Assembly: GCF_022179325.1 (NCBI RefSeq)
Contig: NZ_BPQQ01000014.1
Location: 1-45,660 of the forward strand
DNA from: Methylobacterium isbiliense
GTDB lineage: Bacteria; Pseudomonadota; Alphaproteobacteria; Rhizobiales; Beijerinckiaceae
DNA: 45,660 nt
Direction: 5' to 3'
Both the position numbers and the translations under genes were made by a program. Within the stretch, counting starts at the first letter, position 1. Every line of letters begins with the position of its first letter. The notes beneath the pieces were generated by a model. The model did no database searches and was not told the origin of the DNA. It worked only from the letters and a program-made list of their open reading frames with translations. Shown piece by piece: positions 15,772 through 27,716 of the stretch.

Positions 15772-18700
15772 GTGTCGATCAAGGCCGCCCTGCACCACGT
15801 CACCTCCTACGCCTACGACAGGCCGATCTCCCTCGGCCCGCAGATCGTGCGCCTGCGCCCGGCGCCGCACACGCGCACCCGGATCCTGAGCTATTCGCTC
15901 AAGGTGACGCCGGGGAACCACTTCGTGAACTGGCAGCAGGATCCGAGCGGCAACTGGCTGGCGCGGTTCGTCTTTCCCGAGAAGACCACGCAGTTCCGGA
16001 TCGAGGTCGACATCACCGCCGACATGGCGGTCATCAACCCGTTCGACTTTTTCGTCGAGGACTACGCGCAGACGCTGCCCTTCGCCTATCCGCCGGAGCT
16101 GCAGGAGGAACTCGCGCCCTACCTCGTGCCGAGCGAGGGGAGCGGGCGCCTCGACGCCTTCATGGAGCGCCTGCCCGCCGAGACGAACACCGTGATGTTC
16201 CTCGTCGCGCTCAACCAGCTCGTGCGCGACAGCGTGGCCTACGTGGTGCGCATGGAGCCGGGCGTGCAGACGCCCGACGAGACCCTGGAGAATGCCAGCG
16301 GCTCCTGCCGCGACTCCGCGTGGCTGCTCGTGCAGGTGCTGCGCCGCCTCAGCCTCGCGGCCCGGTTCGTCTCCGGCTACCTGATCCAGCTCGTCCCCGA
16401 CACGACGGCGGTGGACGGCCCCGCCGGCACCGCGAAGGACTTCACCGACCTGCACGCCTGGGCCGAGGTCTACGTGCCGGGCGCGGGCTGGATCGGTCTC
16501 GACGCCACCTCGGGCCTCCTCTGCGGCGAGGGCCACATCCCGCTGGCCGCCACGCCGCATTACCGCTCGGCCGCGCCGATCTCCGGCTTCGCCGACCCGG
16601 CCGAGGTCGATTTCGGCTTCACCATGCAGGTCTCGCGCGTGGCCGAGGCGCCGCGGGTGACCAAGCCGTTCTCGGACGAGGCCTGGGGCGCCATGGACGC
16701 GCTCGGCGACCGCATCGACCGCGACCTCGCCGCCCAGGACGTGCGCCTGACCATGGGCGGCGAGCCGACCTTCGTGTCGGTGGACGATTTCGAGTCGCCC
16801 GAGTGGAACACCGCCGCGGTCGGGCCGACGAAGCGCAGCCTCGCCGACCAGCTCATCCGGCGCCTGCGCGCGCGCTTCGGGGCCGGCGGCCTGCTGCATT
16901 ACGGGCAGGGCAAGTGGTACCCGGGCGAGAGCCTGCCGCGCTGGGCCTTCGCGCTCTACTGGCGCAAGGACGGGCAGCCGATCTGGCGCGACGCCGAGCT
17001 GATCGCCCGCGAGGCGGGACCGCGCGAGGTCTCGATCGCGCAGGCCGAGGCGCTGGCCCGCGGGCTCGCCCGGCGCCTGGCCCTCGACGGCTTCGTGCAG
17101 CCCGCCTTCGAGGATCCCGAATACTGGGAGCGCAAGGAGGCGGAGCTTCCCGTCAATGTCTCGCCGCTGCAGCCGAAGGTGGGCGATGCCGAGTCCCAGG
17201 CGCGCATGGCCCGGGTCTTCACCCGCGGCCTCGGCACGCCGGTGGCCTACGTGCTGCCGCTCGCCAACCTCGCGGTGGGCTCGGAGCGCCACTGGGTCTC
17301 GGAGGCCTGGGAGACGCGGCGCGGGGCGCTCCACCTCGTGCCGGGCGATTCCCCCGCGGGCTTCCGTCTGCCGCTCGGCTCGCTGCCCTACGTCCCGCCG
17401 GAATCCTATCCCTACTACGTGCCGCAGGACCCGCTGGACGAGCGCCCGCCGCTCTCGGAGGCCGGGCCGCAGCGCACCGCACGGCGCCCGACCGGCGTCG
17501 CCGTGCGCACTGCCCTCACGGTCGAGCCGCGCGACGGCGCGATCTGCGTGTTCATGCCGCCGCTGGAGCGCGCGGACGAGTACGTGCAGCTCCTGTCCGC
17601 GCTGGAGGAGGCCGCCGCCGAGGCCGGCACCCCGATTCACGTCGAGGGCTACGAGCCGCCCTACGATCCGCGCCTCGGCGTGATCAAGGTCACCCCGGAT
17701 CCGGGGGTGATCGAGGTCAACGTCCATCCGGCGCGGACGTGGCGCGAGGCGGTGGAGATCACCACGGGCCTCTACCAGGACGCCCGCGAGACCCGGCTCG
17801 GCGCCCAGAAGTTCATGATCGACGGCCGCCACACCGGCACGGGCGGCGGCAACCACGTGGTGCTGGGCGGCGCCAGCCCGACCGACTCGCCCTTCCTGCG
17901 CCGGCCCGACCTGCTCAAGAGCCTCGTGCTCTACTGGCAGCGCCACCCCGCGCTGTCCTACCTGTTCGCGGGCCTCTACATCGGCCCGACGAGCCAGGCG
18001 CCGCGCATGGACGAGGCGCGCCACGACGGGCTCTACGAGCTGGAGATCGCGCTGGCGCAGGTGCCCGCGCCGGGCGCGCCGGAGGTGCCGCTCTGGCTGG
18101 TGGACCGGCTCTTCCGCAACGTCCTCGTCGACGTGACGGGCAACACCCACCGGGCCGAGATCTGCATCGACAAGCTCTACTCCCCGGACGGGCCCACGGG
18201 TCGCCTCGGGCTGCTCGAATTCCGCTCCTTCGAGATGCCCCCCGATCCGCGCATGAGCCTCGCCCAGCAGCTGCTCCTGCGCGCCATCGTCGCGTGGCTG
18301 TGGCGCGAGCCGCAGGAGGGCGGGTTCGTGCGCTGGGGGACGGCGCTCCACGACCGCTTCATGCTGCCCCACTATCTCTGGCAGGACTTCCTGGGCGTCA
18401 TCGAGGATCTGCGCGGGGCGGGCTACGCCTTCGATCCGGCATGGTACGAGGCGCAGGCCGAGTTCCGCTTCCCGCGCTACGGCTCGGTGGCGCATGGCGG
18501 CGTGACGCTCGAACTGCGCCAGGCGCTCGAACCCTGGCACGTGCTCGGCGAGGAGGGCGGCGCGGGCGGCACCGTGCGCTACGTCGATTCGTCGGTGGAG
18601 CGCCTGCAGGTGCGCGTCGAGGGCTTCGTGCCGAGCCGGCACGTGGTCACCTGCAACGGGCGGCGCCTGCCGCTCACCGAGACCGGCCGCTCCGGCGAGG

Positions 18701-19017
18701 CGGTGGCGGGCCTGCGCTTCAAGGCGTGGCAGCCGGCCTCCGCCCTGCACCCCACCATCCCGGTGCACTCGCCCCTCACCTTCGACATCGTCGATACCTG
18801 GAGCGGGCGGGCGATCGGCGGCTGCACCTACCACGTGGCCCATCCGGGCGGGCGCAACTACGAGACCTTCCCGGTCAACACCTACGAGGCCGAGGGGCGC
18901 CGCCTCGCCCGCTTCCAGGACCACGGCCACACTCCCGGCCGGGTCACGCTGGCGCCGGAGGAGCCGCGACGGGAATTTCCCCTCACGCTCGACCTGCGCA
19001 CGCCTGCGCCGCGATGA
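15772..19017 (+). CDS. transglutaminase-like / DUF2126 large protein
   Basis: A 1081-residue cytosolic protein. The N-terminal beta domain (about 1-90, [19 protein letters not shown]) is the usual partner of bacterial transglutaminase-like domains. The papain-like core has a complete triad: C179 in [10 protein letters not shown]228 in DLHAWAEVY and D244 in GLDATSG, so catalysis is possible. From about residue 310 on is the DUF2126 region ([54 protein letters not shown]). This module is shared with GCS2/amidoligase-like folds in my recollection, so the protein could make or break amide bonds. The start is GTG 15772, 5-6 bases after GGAGAG. It overlaps the next gene by four bases (ATGA). Length fits the family (about 1100). 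Confidence 0.85.
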   Translation: MSIKAALHHVTSYAYDRPISLGPQIVRLRPAPHTRTRILSYSLKVTPGNHFVNWQQDPSGNWLARFVFPEKTTQFRIEVDITADMAVINPFDFFVEDYAQTLPFAYPPELQEELAPYLVPSEGSGRLDAFMERLPAETNTVMFLVALNQLVRDSVAYVVRMEPGVQTPDETLENASGSCRDSAWLLVQVLRRLSLAARFVSGYLIQLVPDTTAVDGPAGTAKDFTDLHAWAEVYVPGAGWIGLDATSGLLCGEGHIPLAATPHYRSAAPISGFADPAEVDFGFTMQVSRVAEAPRVTKPFSDEAWGAMDALGDRIDRDLAAQDVRLTMGGEPTFVSVDDFESPEWNTAAVGPTKRSLADQLIRRLRARFGAGGLLHYGQGKWYPGESLPRWAFALYWRKDGQPIWRDAELIAREAGPREVSIAQAEALARGLARRLALDGFVQPAFEDPEYWERKEAELPVNVSPLQPKVGDAESQARMARVFTRGLGTPVAYVLPLANLAVGSERHWVSEAWETRRGALHLVPGDSPAGFRLPLGSLPYVPPESYPYYVPQDPLDERPPLSEAGPQRTARRPTGVAVRTALTVEPRDGAICVFMPPLERADEYVQLLSALEEAAAEAGTPIHVEGYEPPYDPRLGVIKVTPDPGVIEVNVHPARTWREAVEITTGLYQDARETRLGAQKFMIDGRHTGTGGGNHVVLGGASPTDSPFLRRPDLLKSLVLYWQRHPALSYLFAGLYIGPTSQAPRMDEARHDGLYELEIALAQVPAPGAPEVPLWLVDRLFRNVLVDVTGNTHRAEICIDKLYSPDGPTGRLGLLEFRSFEMPPDPRMSLAQQLLLRAIVAWLWREPQEGGFVRWGTALHDRFMLPHYLWQDFLGVIEDLRGAGYAFDPAWYEAQAEFRFPRYGSVAHGGVTLELRQALEPWHVLGEEGGAGGTVRYVDSSVERLQVRVEGFVPSRHVVTCNGRRLPLTETGRSGEAVAGLRFKAWQPASALHPTIPVHSPLTFDIVDTWSGRAIGGCTYHVAHPGGRNYETFPVNTYEAEGRRLARFQDHGHTPGRVTLAPEEPRREFPLTLDLRTPAPR

Positions 19018-21545
19018 GCGCCGCCGCGCCCCTCGCCGTCCGGGAGGCCGGCGGGGAGACGAGCGAGGCCGAGGCGACGCGGCGGGAGCGGCGCGCGCGC
19101 TGGTGCGCGGATTACCGGCCGCGGCCCGGCGTGCCCGACGAGATGATCGGCCCGGACGGCGCGATCCGCCCGGCCTGGGACCGGTTCCTCGACCGGCTCG
19201 CGGACCTCGCCGAGGACGAGGTCTCGGCCCGCTTCGCGGCGGCGGCGCGCCACATCCACAATTCCGGCATGGCCTACCGGGTCTACGGCGAGGCCGCCGA
19301 GCGCGACTGGCCGCTCGGCGTGCTGCCGCTCCTGATCGAGGGGGCGGAATGGGCCGAGATCGCCGCCGGCGTGGCGCAGCGCGCGAGCCTCATGGAGACC
19401 GTGCTCGCCGACCTCTACGGGGAGGCCCACCTGGTCGCCGCCGGCCTGATCCCGGCCGCCGCGGTGGCGGCGAGCCCCGAATTCCTGCGGCCCCTGCACG
19501 GGGTGCGCCAGCCCGGGGGCGGGCGCCAGCTCCACCTCTACGCCGCCGACCTGTCGCGCGGGCCGGACGGGCGCTGGCGCGTGCTGGCCGACCGCACCCA
19601 GGCCCCGTCCGGCACCGGCTACGCACTGGAGAACCGGATGGTGCTCGCCCGCGCCCTGCCGGAGGTGCACGGGGCGCTGGCGGTGCGCCCGCTCGCCCCC
19701 TTCTTCCAGGCCTTCCGGGACGGGCTCGCGGCGGCGGCCGAGCGGGCGGAGCCGCGCATCGCGCTCCTCACCTCCGGCCCCTACGGCGACACCTACGTCG
19801 AGCAGGCGGTGCTCGCCCGCTATCTCGGCTTCGCGCTGGTCGAGGGCGACGACCTCACGGTGCAGGACGGCCGGCTCTTCATCCGCACCGTGGCCGGGCT
19901 GAAGCGCGCCGACGTGCTGTGGCGGCGCGTCGACGGCGACTTCGTCGACCCGCTCTCCCTCAACCCGGCCTCGCGGCTCGGCGTCCCGGGCCTCGTCGAG
20001 GCGCTGCAGGCCGGTGCCTGCGTGATGGGCAACATGCCCGGCGCCGGCCTCGTCGAGGGCGGCTGGCTCGCCTCCTGCCTGCCGGCGCTCGCCGAGCACC
20101 TGTTCGGCGAGCCCTTGCGCCTGCCGGGTCTTCCCACCTGGTGGTGCGGCGATCCCGCCCAGCGCGACGCCGTGCTGGCGCGGGCCGACACGCTGACGCT
20201 GCGCCCCGCGAGCGCGCCGGCGCAGGGCGCCTTCACCACCCGGGCCTTCGGCCTGCGCGACCCCGAGGAGACCGGGCGACTCTTCGCCATCCTGCGCGAC
20301 CGGCCGGGGGACCTCGTGGCCCAGGAGCCGGTGCAGCTCTCCACCGCGCCCGCCTGGGACGGGCCCGGCCTCGTGCCGCGCCCCTTCGTGCTGCGGGTCT
20401 TCGCCGCCGCGACGCCGGGCGGCTGGGCGGTGATGCCGGGGGGGTTCTGCCGGGTCTCCGAGCAGCCGGACGTCCAGCCGGTGGCGATGGGCACGGGCGT
20501 GCGCGCCGCCGACGTCTGGGTGCTGGCGGACGCCCCGGCCGACCCGGCCGCCGCGCCGATGCCGCGTCTGGAGCAGGCCCCGGTGCGCCGCGTCTCCGGC
20601 CTGCTGCCGAGCCGGGCCGCCGACAACCTGTTCTGGCTCGGGCGTTACCTGGAGCGCGCGGAGGCGATGGTGCGCCTCACCATCTGCCTGCTCAGCGGCG
20701 CCGGGGCGGTGCCGCTCTCGGAGGCCGACGAGGGCACGGCCCGGCGGCTGCGCGGCCTGCTGCACGCCTGGGGGGCGGTGCCCACGGTGGTCGGGCCGGC
20801 CGCCGCGCTCGCCGCCCACGCCCTCTCGGGCCGCGAGGCCTGGGGTTCGGCGCGCACGCACGTGCTGGCGGCGCGGCGCAACGCCGCCTCCCTGCGCGAG
20901 CGCCTCTCGGTCGAGATGTGGCGCTCCCTGAGCGCGCTCCTCGACGTGCTGGACCGGCCCGGGGGCACGGGCTCCGAGGCGCAGTGGCTCGACCGGGCCG
21001 AGCGGGCGCTCGGACTCGGCGCCGCCCTCTCGGGGCTCGCGCAGGAGAACATGAACCGGGCCGGCGGCTGGCCCTTCGTCGATATCGGCCGGCGCATCGA
21101 GCGGGCGATCAACACCTGCCGCTTCGCCGGGCTCTTCGCGGCGGAGGCCGCCACCGCGGACGATCTCGGCCTGCTGCTGCAGCTCGCCGATTCGCGCATC
21201 TCCTACGGCGCCCGCTACCTGCTCGGCGTCGCCCTCTCCCCCGTGCGCGACATGGTGCTGCTCGACCCCTACAACCCGCGCTCGGTGGCCTTCCAGGTCG
21301 AGCGCCTCGCCGAGCATTTCGCCGGGCTGCCGGCCCTGCGCCAGGACGGGCTGCCCGAGCCCCAGACCCGGCTGGTGCGCAGCCTCACCGGCGAGATCGC
21401 CGGCACCGAGGCCGCGGCGCTCACCCCGGACGTGGCGGCCGCCTGGGAGGAGCGCCTGTGGGCCATCGCCGAGGCGGTGGAAACCCGCTACTTCCCCGGC
21501 GGCTCGGAGGCCGCCCGGCCCGAGCGACTGGTGGCCCTCGCGTGA
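19014..21545 (+). CDS. circularly permuted ATP-grasp / alpha-E domain fusion protein
   Basis: An 843-residue protein combining two domains usually encoded separately. The N-terminal part (about 60-520) is the circularly permuted ATP-grasp family (DUF404/DUF407, COG2308): [52 protein letters not shown]. The C-terminal part (about 525-830) is the alpha-E domain (COG2307): [20 protein letters not shown] and later [14 protein letters not shown]. Where stand-alone relatives have a Lys and a Gly-rich loop for ATP (VVKPVDGSGGYG in my memory), this protein reads [13 protein letters not shown] with R397, so nucleotide binding may be altered or lost. The start ATG 19014 overlaps the previous stop, and its stop overlaps the next GTG, indicating translational coupling. 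Confidence 0.85.
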   Translation: MSAAAPLAVREAGGETSEAEATRRERRARWCADYRPRPGVPDEMIGPDGAIRPAWDRFLDRLADLAEDEVSARFAAAARHIHNSGMAYRVYGEAAERDWPLGVLPLLIEGAEWAEIAAGVAQRASLMETVLADLYGEAHLVAAGLIPAAAVAASPEFLRPLHGVRQPGGGRQLHLYAADLSRGPDGRWRVLADRTQAPSGTGYALENRMVLARALPEVHGALAVRPLAPFFQAFRDGLAAAAERAEPRIALLTSGPYGDTYVEQAVLARYLGFALVEGDDLTVQDGRLFIRTVAGLKRADVLWRRVDGDFVDPLSLNPASRLGVPGLVEALQAGACVMGNMPGAGLVEGGWLASCLPALAEHLFGEPLRLPGLPTWWCGDPAQRDAVLARADTLTLRPASAPAQGAFTTRAFGLRDPEETGRLFAILRDRPGDLVAQEPVQLSTAPAWDGPGLVPRPFVLRVFAAATPGGWAVMPGGFCRVSEQPDVQPVAMGTGVRAADVWVLADAPADPAAAPMPRLEQAPVRRVSGLLPSRAADNLFWLGRYLERAEAMVRLTICLLSGAGAVPLSEADEGTARRLRGLLHAWGAVPTVVGPAAALAAHALSGREAWGSARTHVLAARRNAASLRERLSVEMWRSLSALLDVLDRPGGTGSEAQWLDRAERALGLGAALSGLAQENMNRAGGWPFVDIGRRIERAINTCRFAGLFAAEAATADDLGLLLQLADSRISYGARYLLGVALSPVRDMVLLDPYNPRSVAFQVERLAEHFAGLPALRQDGLPEPQTRLVRSLTGEIAGTEAAALTPDVAAAWEERLWAIAEAVETRYFPGGSEAARPERLVALA

Positions 21546-22435
21546 TCTACCTCCTGCGCCACGTCACGGCCTACGCCTACCGCAACCCGGTGACGCAGGC
21601 CCGCTGCCTCCTGCGGCTGACCCCCGCGGAGGGGGACGGGCAGCGCGTGCTGTCCCACCGGATCGGCGTCGACCCGCTCCCGCACCGGCGCGAGAGCGGT
21701 CGCGACTTCTTCGGCAACGCCACGCTGGCCCTCACCGTGGAGACGCCCCACCGCGCCTTCCGCATCGAGGCGCTCTCGCGCGTCGAGGTGGAGCGCATGC
21801 AGCTGCCGGACCTCGCCTCCGGCCTGTCGTGGGAGGAGGTGCGCGAGCGGGCGCTCGCGGTCCCGAGCCTCGGCCCGGACGCGCCGGTGCATTTCACCAG
21901 CCCGAGCCGGCGCGTGCCGGTGGTGGCGGAGGTGACGGACTACGCGCGGGCGAGCTTCCCGCCGGGCGGGGGCGCCTATGCGGGGGCGGTCGACCTGATG
22001 CGGCGGATCCGGGCGGATTTCGCCTTCGACGCCACCGCCACCGAGGTGGCGACGCCCCTCGCCGACGCCTTCGCCCACCGGCGCGGCGTCTGCCAGGATT
22101 TCGCGCACATCATGATCGCGGGCTTGCGCGGGCTCGGCCTGCCGGCGGCCTATGTCAGCGGCTACCTGCGCACCCGCCCCCCGCCCGGCATGGCCCGCCT
22201 CGAAGGTGCGGATGCCAGCCACGCCTGGGTCTCGGTGTGGTGCGGCGACGGCTGGCACGGCCTCGACCCCACCAACGCCATCGGCGTCGAGGACGACCAC
22301 GTGGTGGTTGCCCGCGGGCGCGACTACGCCGACGTCGCCCCGGTGGCGGGCATCATCGCCGGGTCGGGCGCGCAGACGCTGCAGGTGGCGGTGGACGTGG
22401 TGCCGGAGGACGAGGAGGCCGCGGCGGCGGGCTGA
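21542..22435 (+). CDS. transglutaminase-like family protein
   Basis: A 297-residue protein with the N-terminal beta domain ([20 protein letters not shown]) followed by a transglutaminase-like core. The triad is intact: C184 in GVCQDFAH, H227 in ASHAWVSVW and D242 in GLDPTNA. It begins with GTG 21542 overlapping the previous stop by four bases. No signal peptide or membrane segment. In family terms such proteins may act as peptidases or amide-forming enzymes rather than true cross-linkers. Third gene of the operon with the ATP-grasp/alpha-E fusion; the convergent coxG-like gene ends 41 bases downstream. Confidence 0.86.
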   Translation: MIYLLRHVTAYAYRNPVTQARCLLRLTPAEGDGQRVLSHRIGVDPLPHRRESGRDFFGNATLALTVETPHRAFRIEALSRVEVERMQLPDLASGLSWEEVRERALAVPSLGPDAPVHFTSPSRRVPVVAEVTDYARASFPPGGGAYAGAVDLMRRIRADFAFDATATEVATPLADAFAHRRGVCQDFAHIMIAGLRGLGLPAAYVSGYLRTRPPPGMARLEGADASHAWVSVWCGDGWHGLDPTNAIGVEDDHVVVARGRDYADVAPVAGIIAGSGAQTLQVAVDVVPEDEEAAAAG

Positions 22436-22475
22436 TGGCGGGGCTGCCGGCCGCGACGGGGTTTGCGGGTTCCGC

Positions 22476-22928
22476 TCAGCCCCCCTGCACCTCCTTGGCG
22501 AAGGTCTCGAAGAAATTGTCCGCGTACTTCTTGGCCACGCCGTTGATCAGCCGGCCGCCGAGCTGGGCGAGCTTGCCGCCGACGCTGGCATCCACGTCGT
22601 AGGTCATCTTGGTCTGGCCGCCCTCGGCCGGCTCCAGCCGCACCGCCGCGCCGCCCTTGGCGAAACCCGCCACGCCCCCCTGCCCCTCGCCCGAGATGCG
22701 GTAGCCGTTCGGCGCGTCGATCTCCGAGAGCGTGACCTTGCCCTTGAAGGTCGCCTTGACCGGGCCGACCGCGATCTTGGCCGAGGCCTGGAGCTCGTTG
22801 TCGCCGACCTTCTCCAGGCTCTCGCAGCCCGGGATGCAGCGCTTGAGCACCTCGGGATCGTTCAGCTTCTCCCACACCGTCTGCTGGTCGGCGGGCAGCA
22901 CCACCTCGCCGTTCATCGTCATCGCCAT
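22476..22928 (-). CDS. CoxG / SRPBCC family protein
   Basis: A 150-residue protein of the CoxG (carbon monoxide dehydrogenase subunit G) branch of the SRPBCC fold: starts with MNGEVVLPADQQTVWEKLND, then LKRCIPGCESLEKVGDNEL, GPVKATFKGKVTL and a C-terminal amphipathic helix (LINGVAKKYADNFFETF). In cox clusters CoxG helps recruit CO dehydrogenase to the membrane. No cox genes are nearby, so the role here is open; stand-alone copies are common. ATG 22928 has GGGAG 8 bases upstream; ATG 22922 is an alternative two codons in. Confidence 0.85.
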   Translation of the reverse strand: MAMTMNGEVVLPADQQTVWEKLNDPEVLKRCIPGCESLEKVGDNELQASAKIAVGPVKATFKGKVTLSEIDAPNGYRISGEGQGGVAGFAKGGAAVRLEPAEGGQTKMTYDVDASVGGKLAQLGGRLINGVAKKYADNFFETFAKEVQGG

Positions 22929-23129
22929 CGCGCGTCTCCCCCAAGGGCGTCGCGACGACGATAGCGAAGCCGCCGGGAGCGGGCCAGCCGCCGCGCCTCC
23001 GCCTCATTGTGGAGTGGTGCGACCCTTGCTAAGGATTTCCCCAAGGCGACGCCGGCCACCCGATAACGGGGGTCCAGGGTCTCGGGAGGCGTGTTCGCTG
23101 CGGCGGACCGGACGGGAGCGTGTATCCGC

Positions 23130-24047
23130 ATGGAGGTCTTCGCGCAGCAGCTCATCAACGGGCTGACGCTCGGGTCGATCTACGGCCTCATCGCCATCGG
23201 GTACACGATGGTGTTCGGCATCATCGGCATGATCAACTTCGCGCACGGCGACGTGTTCATGCTCTCGGCCTTCATCGCGCTGATCGCCTTCCTGATCCTG
23301 ACCTCGTTCCTGGGCATCGCCTCCGTGGTGGTGGCGCTGATCCTGGTGATGATCATCGCCATGGCGCTCACCGCGCTCTGGGGCTGGTCGATCGAGCGCA
23401 TCGCCTACCGCCCCCTGCGCGGCTCCTTCCGCCTGGCGCCGCTGATCTCGGCCATCGGCGTCTCGATCTTCCTGTCGAACTTCGTGCAGGTGGTTCAGGG
23501 CGCCCGCAACAAGCCGACCCCGCCGATGATGCGGGAGGTGATCGTGCTGTTCGAGCGCAACGGCTACGCGGTCGCCCTCTCCTACCGGCAGATCGTCATC
23601 ATGGTGACGACGGCCGTGCTGCTCGCGGGCTTCTGGTACCTCGTCCAGCACACGCCGCTCGGCCGCGCGCAGCGCGCCTGCGAGCAGGACCGCAAGATGG
23701 CCGCGCTCCTCGGCATCGACGTCGACCGCACCATCTCGCTCACCTTCGTGCTCGGCGCCGCCCTCGCCGCCGTCGCCGGCACCCTCTACCTCCTCTACTA
23801 CGGCGTGGTGTCCTTCTCGGACGGGTTCGTGCCCGGCGTGAAGGCCTTCACGGCGGCGGTGCTCGGCGGCATCGGCAGCCTGCCGGGCGCCGTGCTCGGC
23901 GGGCTGATCATCGGCCTCGTGGAGACCTTCTGGTCGGCCTATTTCTCCATCGAGTACAAGGACGTGGCGGCGTTCTCGATCCTCGCCATCGTGCTGATCT
24001 TCATGCCCTCCGGCATCCTCGGCCGGCCCGAGGTCGAGAAGGTCTGA
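23130..24047 (+). CDS. livH: branched-chain amino acid ABC transporter permease LivH
   Basis: A 305-residue inner-membrane permease with about eight hydrophobic segments. Diagnostic stretches: [20 protein letters not shown] near the N-terminus, [15 protein letters not shown], and [20 protein letters not shown] near the C-terminus with [14 protein letters not shown] 23130 is preceded by GGGAGCG about 11 bases upstream; a longer frame from 23091 adds 13 non-hydrophobic residues. First gene of the liv operon; its stop overlaps the livM start by one base. Confidence 0.94.
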   Translation: MEVFAQQLINGLTLGSIYGLIAIGYTMVFGIIGMINFAHGDVFMLSAFIALIAFLILTSFLGIASVVVALILVMIIAMALTALWGWSIERIAYRPLRGSFRLAPLISAIGVSIFLSNFVQVVQGARNKPTPPMMREVIVLFERNGYAVALSYRQIVIMVTTAVLLAGFWYLVQHTPLGRAQRACEQDRKMAALLGIDVDRTISLTFVLGAALAAVAGTLYLLYYGVVSFSDGFVPGVKAFTAAVLGGIGSLPGAVLGGLIIGLVETFWSAYFSIEYKDVAAFSILAIVLIFMPSGILGRPEVEKV

Positions 24048-25462
24048 TGAGCGCCCCGGCCCCCGCCCTCGCGGCGGCTCCCGCCGCCCGCCCGGCCCTC
24101 GATCTCCAGGCCATCCTCAAGGACGCCCTGCTCTTCGCCCTCGTCACCTTCGGGCTCTGCGTGCCCGTGGTGGCCTACCGCACGGATCTGAGCAGCACGA
24201 GCGCCCTCGACCTCACCCCGCGCTGGGGGCTGGTGGCGATCCTGTGCGGCCTCGTCTTCCTCGCCCGCCTCGCGCAGCGCCTGATCCTGGCGAGCCGCGA
24301 CGCGCGCCGGGCGCTGACCCCCTCGCCCCGGCAGGCCACCGAGGCGGTCGACGCGACGCCGAACGCCGCCCAATCCGTCTCCCGCTTCGGCCTGCCGCTC
24401 TTCCTCGGCGTGGCGCTGACCTTCCCGCTGCTCGCCGCGCTCGGCACCGGCGGCCTGAGCGAGTCGCGCTACTGGATCGATCTCGGCATCCTGATCCTCA
24501 CCTACGTGATGCTGGGCTGGGGCCTGAACATCGTGGTGGGCCTCGCCGGCCTCCTCGACCTCGGCTACGTCGCCTTCTACGCGGTGGGCGCCTACTCGTA
24601 CGCGCTGCTCTCCACCACCTTCGGCCTGTCGTTCTGGATCTGCCTGCCCCTCGCCGGGCTGTTCGCGGCGCTCTGGGGCATGATCCTCGGCTTCCCGGTC
24701 CTGCGGCTGCGCGGCGACTACCTCGCCATCGTGACGCTCGCCTTCGGCGAGATCATCCGCCTCGTCCTCATCAACTGGTCGGATTTCTCGGGCGGCGCGG
24801 CCGGCATCTCGTCGATCCCGCGCATCACCTTCTTCGGCCTGCCCTTCACGGCGGACGAGGACGGGTTCGCCGCCTCCCTCGGCATCCCGTTCAGCCCGAT
24901 GCACCGGGTGGTCTTCCTCTACTACCTCATCCTCGTGCTGGCCCTGATCACCAACCTCGTGACCCTGCGCCTGCGCCGCCTGCCGATCGGCCGGGCCTGG
25001 GAGGCCCTGCGCGAGGACGAGATCGCCTGCCGGTCGCTGGGCATCAACACCACCAACACCAAGCTCACGGCCTTCGCGCTCGGCGCGATGTTCGGCGGCT
25101 TCGCCGGCTCGTTCTTCGCGGTGCGCCAGAGCTTCGTCAGCCCGGAGAGCTTCAACTTCCTGGAGAGTGCGATCATCCTCGCCATTGTGGTGCTCGGCGG
25201 CATGGGCAGCCAGATCGGCGTGGCGATCGCCGCGGTCGCGATGGTCGGCGGGCCGGAACTGCTGCGCAACCTCGACTTCCTCAAGCCCGTCTTCGGCGAG
25301 CACTTCGACCCCAACGAGTACCGGCTGCTCCTGTTCGGCCTCGCCATGGTGGTGATGATGATCTGGCGCCCGCGCGGCCTGATCTCCGAGCGCTCGCCCT
25401 CGGTGGTGCTCAAGGAGCGCAAGGCCATCTCGGGCTCGCTCGTGAAGGAGGGGCACGGCTGA
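24047..25462 (+). CDS. livM: branched-chain amino acid ABC transporter permease LivM
   Basis: A 471-residue permease. An N-terminal extension of about 130 residues with two or three hydrophobic segments ([47 protein letters not shown]) precedes the conserved core, which has [58 protein letters not shown] and [13 protein letters not shown]. The ATG overlaps the livH stop (TGATG) and the stop overlaps the livG ATG, a chain of coupled junctions. Confidence 0.94.
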   Translation: MSAPAPALAAAPAARPALDLQAILKDALLFALVTFGLCVPVVAYRTDLSSTSALDLTPRWGLVAILCGLVFLARLAQRLILASRDARRALTPSPRQATEAVDATPNAAQSVSRFGLPLFLGVALTFPLLAALGTGGLSESRYWIDLGILILTYVMLGWGLNIVVGLAGLLDLGYVAFYAVGAYSYALLSTTFGLSFWICLPLAGLFAALWGMILGFPVLRLRGDYLAIVTLAFGEIIRLVLINWSDFSGGAAGISSIPRITFFGLPFTADEDGFAASLGIPFSPMHRVVFLYYLILVLALITNLVTLRLRRLPIGRAWEALREDEIACRSLGINTTNTKLTAFALGAMFGGFAGSFFAVRQSFVSPESFNFLESAIILAIVVLGGMGSQIGVAIAAVAMVGGPELLRNLDFLKPVFGEHFDPNEYRLLLFGLAMVVMMIWRPRGLISERSPSVVLKERKAISGSLVKEGHG

Positions 25463-26313
25463 TGAGCGCCTCTCCCCGCCTCGCCGACCCGGTGCTGAGC
25501 GTCGACCACCTCACCATGCGCTTCGGCGGCCTCGTCGCCGTCAACGACCTCTCGTTCCGGGTCGGGCGCGGCGACATCACCGGGCTGATCGGCCCCAACG
25601 GCGCCGGCAAGACCACGGTCTTCAACTGCATCACCGGCTTCTACAAGCCGACCGAGGGCATGATGACGCTCCGCCACCGCGACGGGGCGGAATACCTCTT
25701 GGAGCGCCTGCCGGGCTTCCAGGTGAACCGCCGCGCCCGGGTGGCCCGCACCTTCCAGAACATCCGGCTGTTCACCGGCATGACGGTGCTGGAGAACCTG
25801 CTCGTCGCGCAGCACAACCCGCTGATGCTGGCCTCCGGCTACACGCTGGCGGGGCTCGTCGGCCTGCCGGGCTTCCGCCGGGCGCAAGGAGCTGCGGTCG
25901 AGAAGGCCGTGGCGTGGCTCACCCGCATCAACCTGCTGCATCGGGCCGACGACCCGGCGGGCGACCTGCCCTACGGCGACCAGCGCCGGCTGGAGATCGC
26001 CCGGGCCATGTGCACCGACCCGGTGCTGCTCTGCCTCGACGAGCCCGCCGCCGGCCTCAACCCGCGCGAATCGGCGCAGCTCAACGACCTGCTGCGGTCG
26101 ATCCGGGACGACGACGACACCTCGGTGCTGCTGATCGAGCACGACATGTCGGTGGTGATGGAGATCTCTGATCACGTCGTGGTGCTCGACTACGGCACCA
26201 AGATCGCGGACGGCACACCCGCCGAGGTGCAGAGCGACCAGAGCGTCATCGCCGCCTATCTCGGCGTCGAGGACGAGGAGGTGGAGGCCGTCGAGGCCGA
26301 GGTGGGCGTATGA
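25462..26313 (+). CDS. livG: branched-chain amino acid ABC transporter ATPase LivG
   Basis: A 283-residue nucleotide-binding subunit. Walker A GPNGAGKTT near residue 43, the LivG-type ARTFQNIRLFTGMTVLENLL, an ABC signature in variant form (LPYGDQRRLEIARAM), Walker B VLLCLDEPAAGLNP and the switch His in LLIEHDMSVVME. An acidic C-terminal tail ([15 protein letters not shown]) is an addition to the usual end. Its stop overlaps the start of the LysE-type gene by four bases. Confidence 0.94.
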   Translation: MSASPRLADPVLSVDHLTMRFGGLVAVNDLSFRVGRGDITGLIGPNGAGKTTVFNCITGFYKPTEGMMTLRHRDGAEYLLERLPGFQVNRRARVARTFQNIRLFTGMTVLENLLVAQHNPLMLASGYTLAGLVGLPGFRRAQGAAVEKAVAWLTRINLLHRADDPAGDLPYGDQRRLEIARAMCTDPVLLCLDEPAAGLNPRESAQLNDLLRSIRDDDDTSVLLIEHDMSVVMEISDHVVVLDYGTKIADGTPAEVQSDQSVIAAYLGVEDEEVEAVEAEVGV

Positions 26314-26920
26314 GCATCGAGACGTGGCTCGCCTTCGCGGCGGCCTCGGCCATCCTGGTGATGATCCCCGGGCCGACGATCCTGCTCGTGGTGTCCTACG
26401 CGCTCGGGCGCGGCTGGCGCGCGGCCCTGCCGGCCGTCGTCGGGGTCGCGCTCGGCGACGCCACCGCCATGACGCTCTCGATGCTCGGTCTCGGCGCGCT
26501 GCTCGCCGCCTCCGCGACCCTGTTCACGGGGCTGAAGTGGCTCGGCGGGGCCTACCTCGTCTGGCTCGGCCTCCGGCTCTGGCGGGCCGGCGGCCGGCTG
26601 GAGGCGCCCCCGCGGGAGAGCGGTCCTACCCTGCGCATGGCCGCCCATGTCTGGCTGGTGACGGCGCTCAACCCCAAGAGCCTGACCTTCTTCGTCGCCT
26701 TCCTGCCCCAGTTCCTCGATCCGCGGAGCGATCTCGTGTCCCAGATGGCGGTGTTCGAGGCGACCTTCCTGGTCATCGCCAGCCTCAATGCCCTCGCCTA
26801 CGCGCTGCTGGCGGGGCGCGCCCGCGGCCTGTTCGGCCGGGCGGAGCGGGTGCGGCTGTTCAACCGGCTCGGCGGCAGCCTGCTGATCGGCGCCGGCCTC
26901 GCCACCGCGAGGTCCGCCCC

Positions 26921-26924
<4 letters not shown>
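26310..26924 (+). CDS. LysE/RhtB family amino acid exporter
   Basis: A 204-residue membrane protein with the family opening [20 protein letters not shown], then [31 protein letters not shown] and the mid-protein [20 protein letters not shown]. About six hydrophobic segments are visible. The family exports amino acids or derivatives by proton antiport. It sits between the two ATPase genes livG and livF and overlaps both by four bases, so it is cotranscribed and probably coupled. This suggests export of a liv substrate to prevent overload; substrate is inference. Confidence 0.92.
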
Positions 26925-27697
<773 letters not shown>

Positions 27698-27716
27698 GCC
27701 TCGCATCCGCAGCAGG

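Noticed and set aside
15607-18930. A 1107-codon minus-strand open frame
   Set aside because: Antisense shadow of the transglutaminase/DUF2126 gene; residues are Arg/His/Gly-rich without any motif.
14376-21545. A 2389-codon open frame on the plus strand
   Set aside because: Only its last 844 codons are real (ATP-grasp/alpha-E gene from 19014). The earlier part runs antisense to the metallopeptidase gene and out of frame through the transglutaminase gene and is Arg/Ala-rich shadow.
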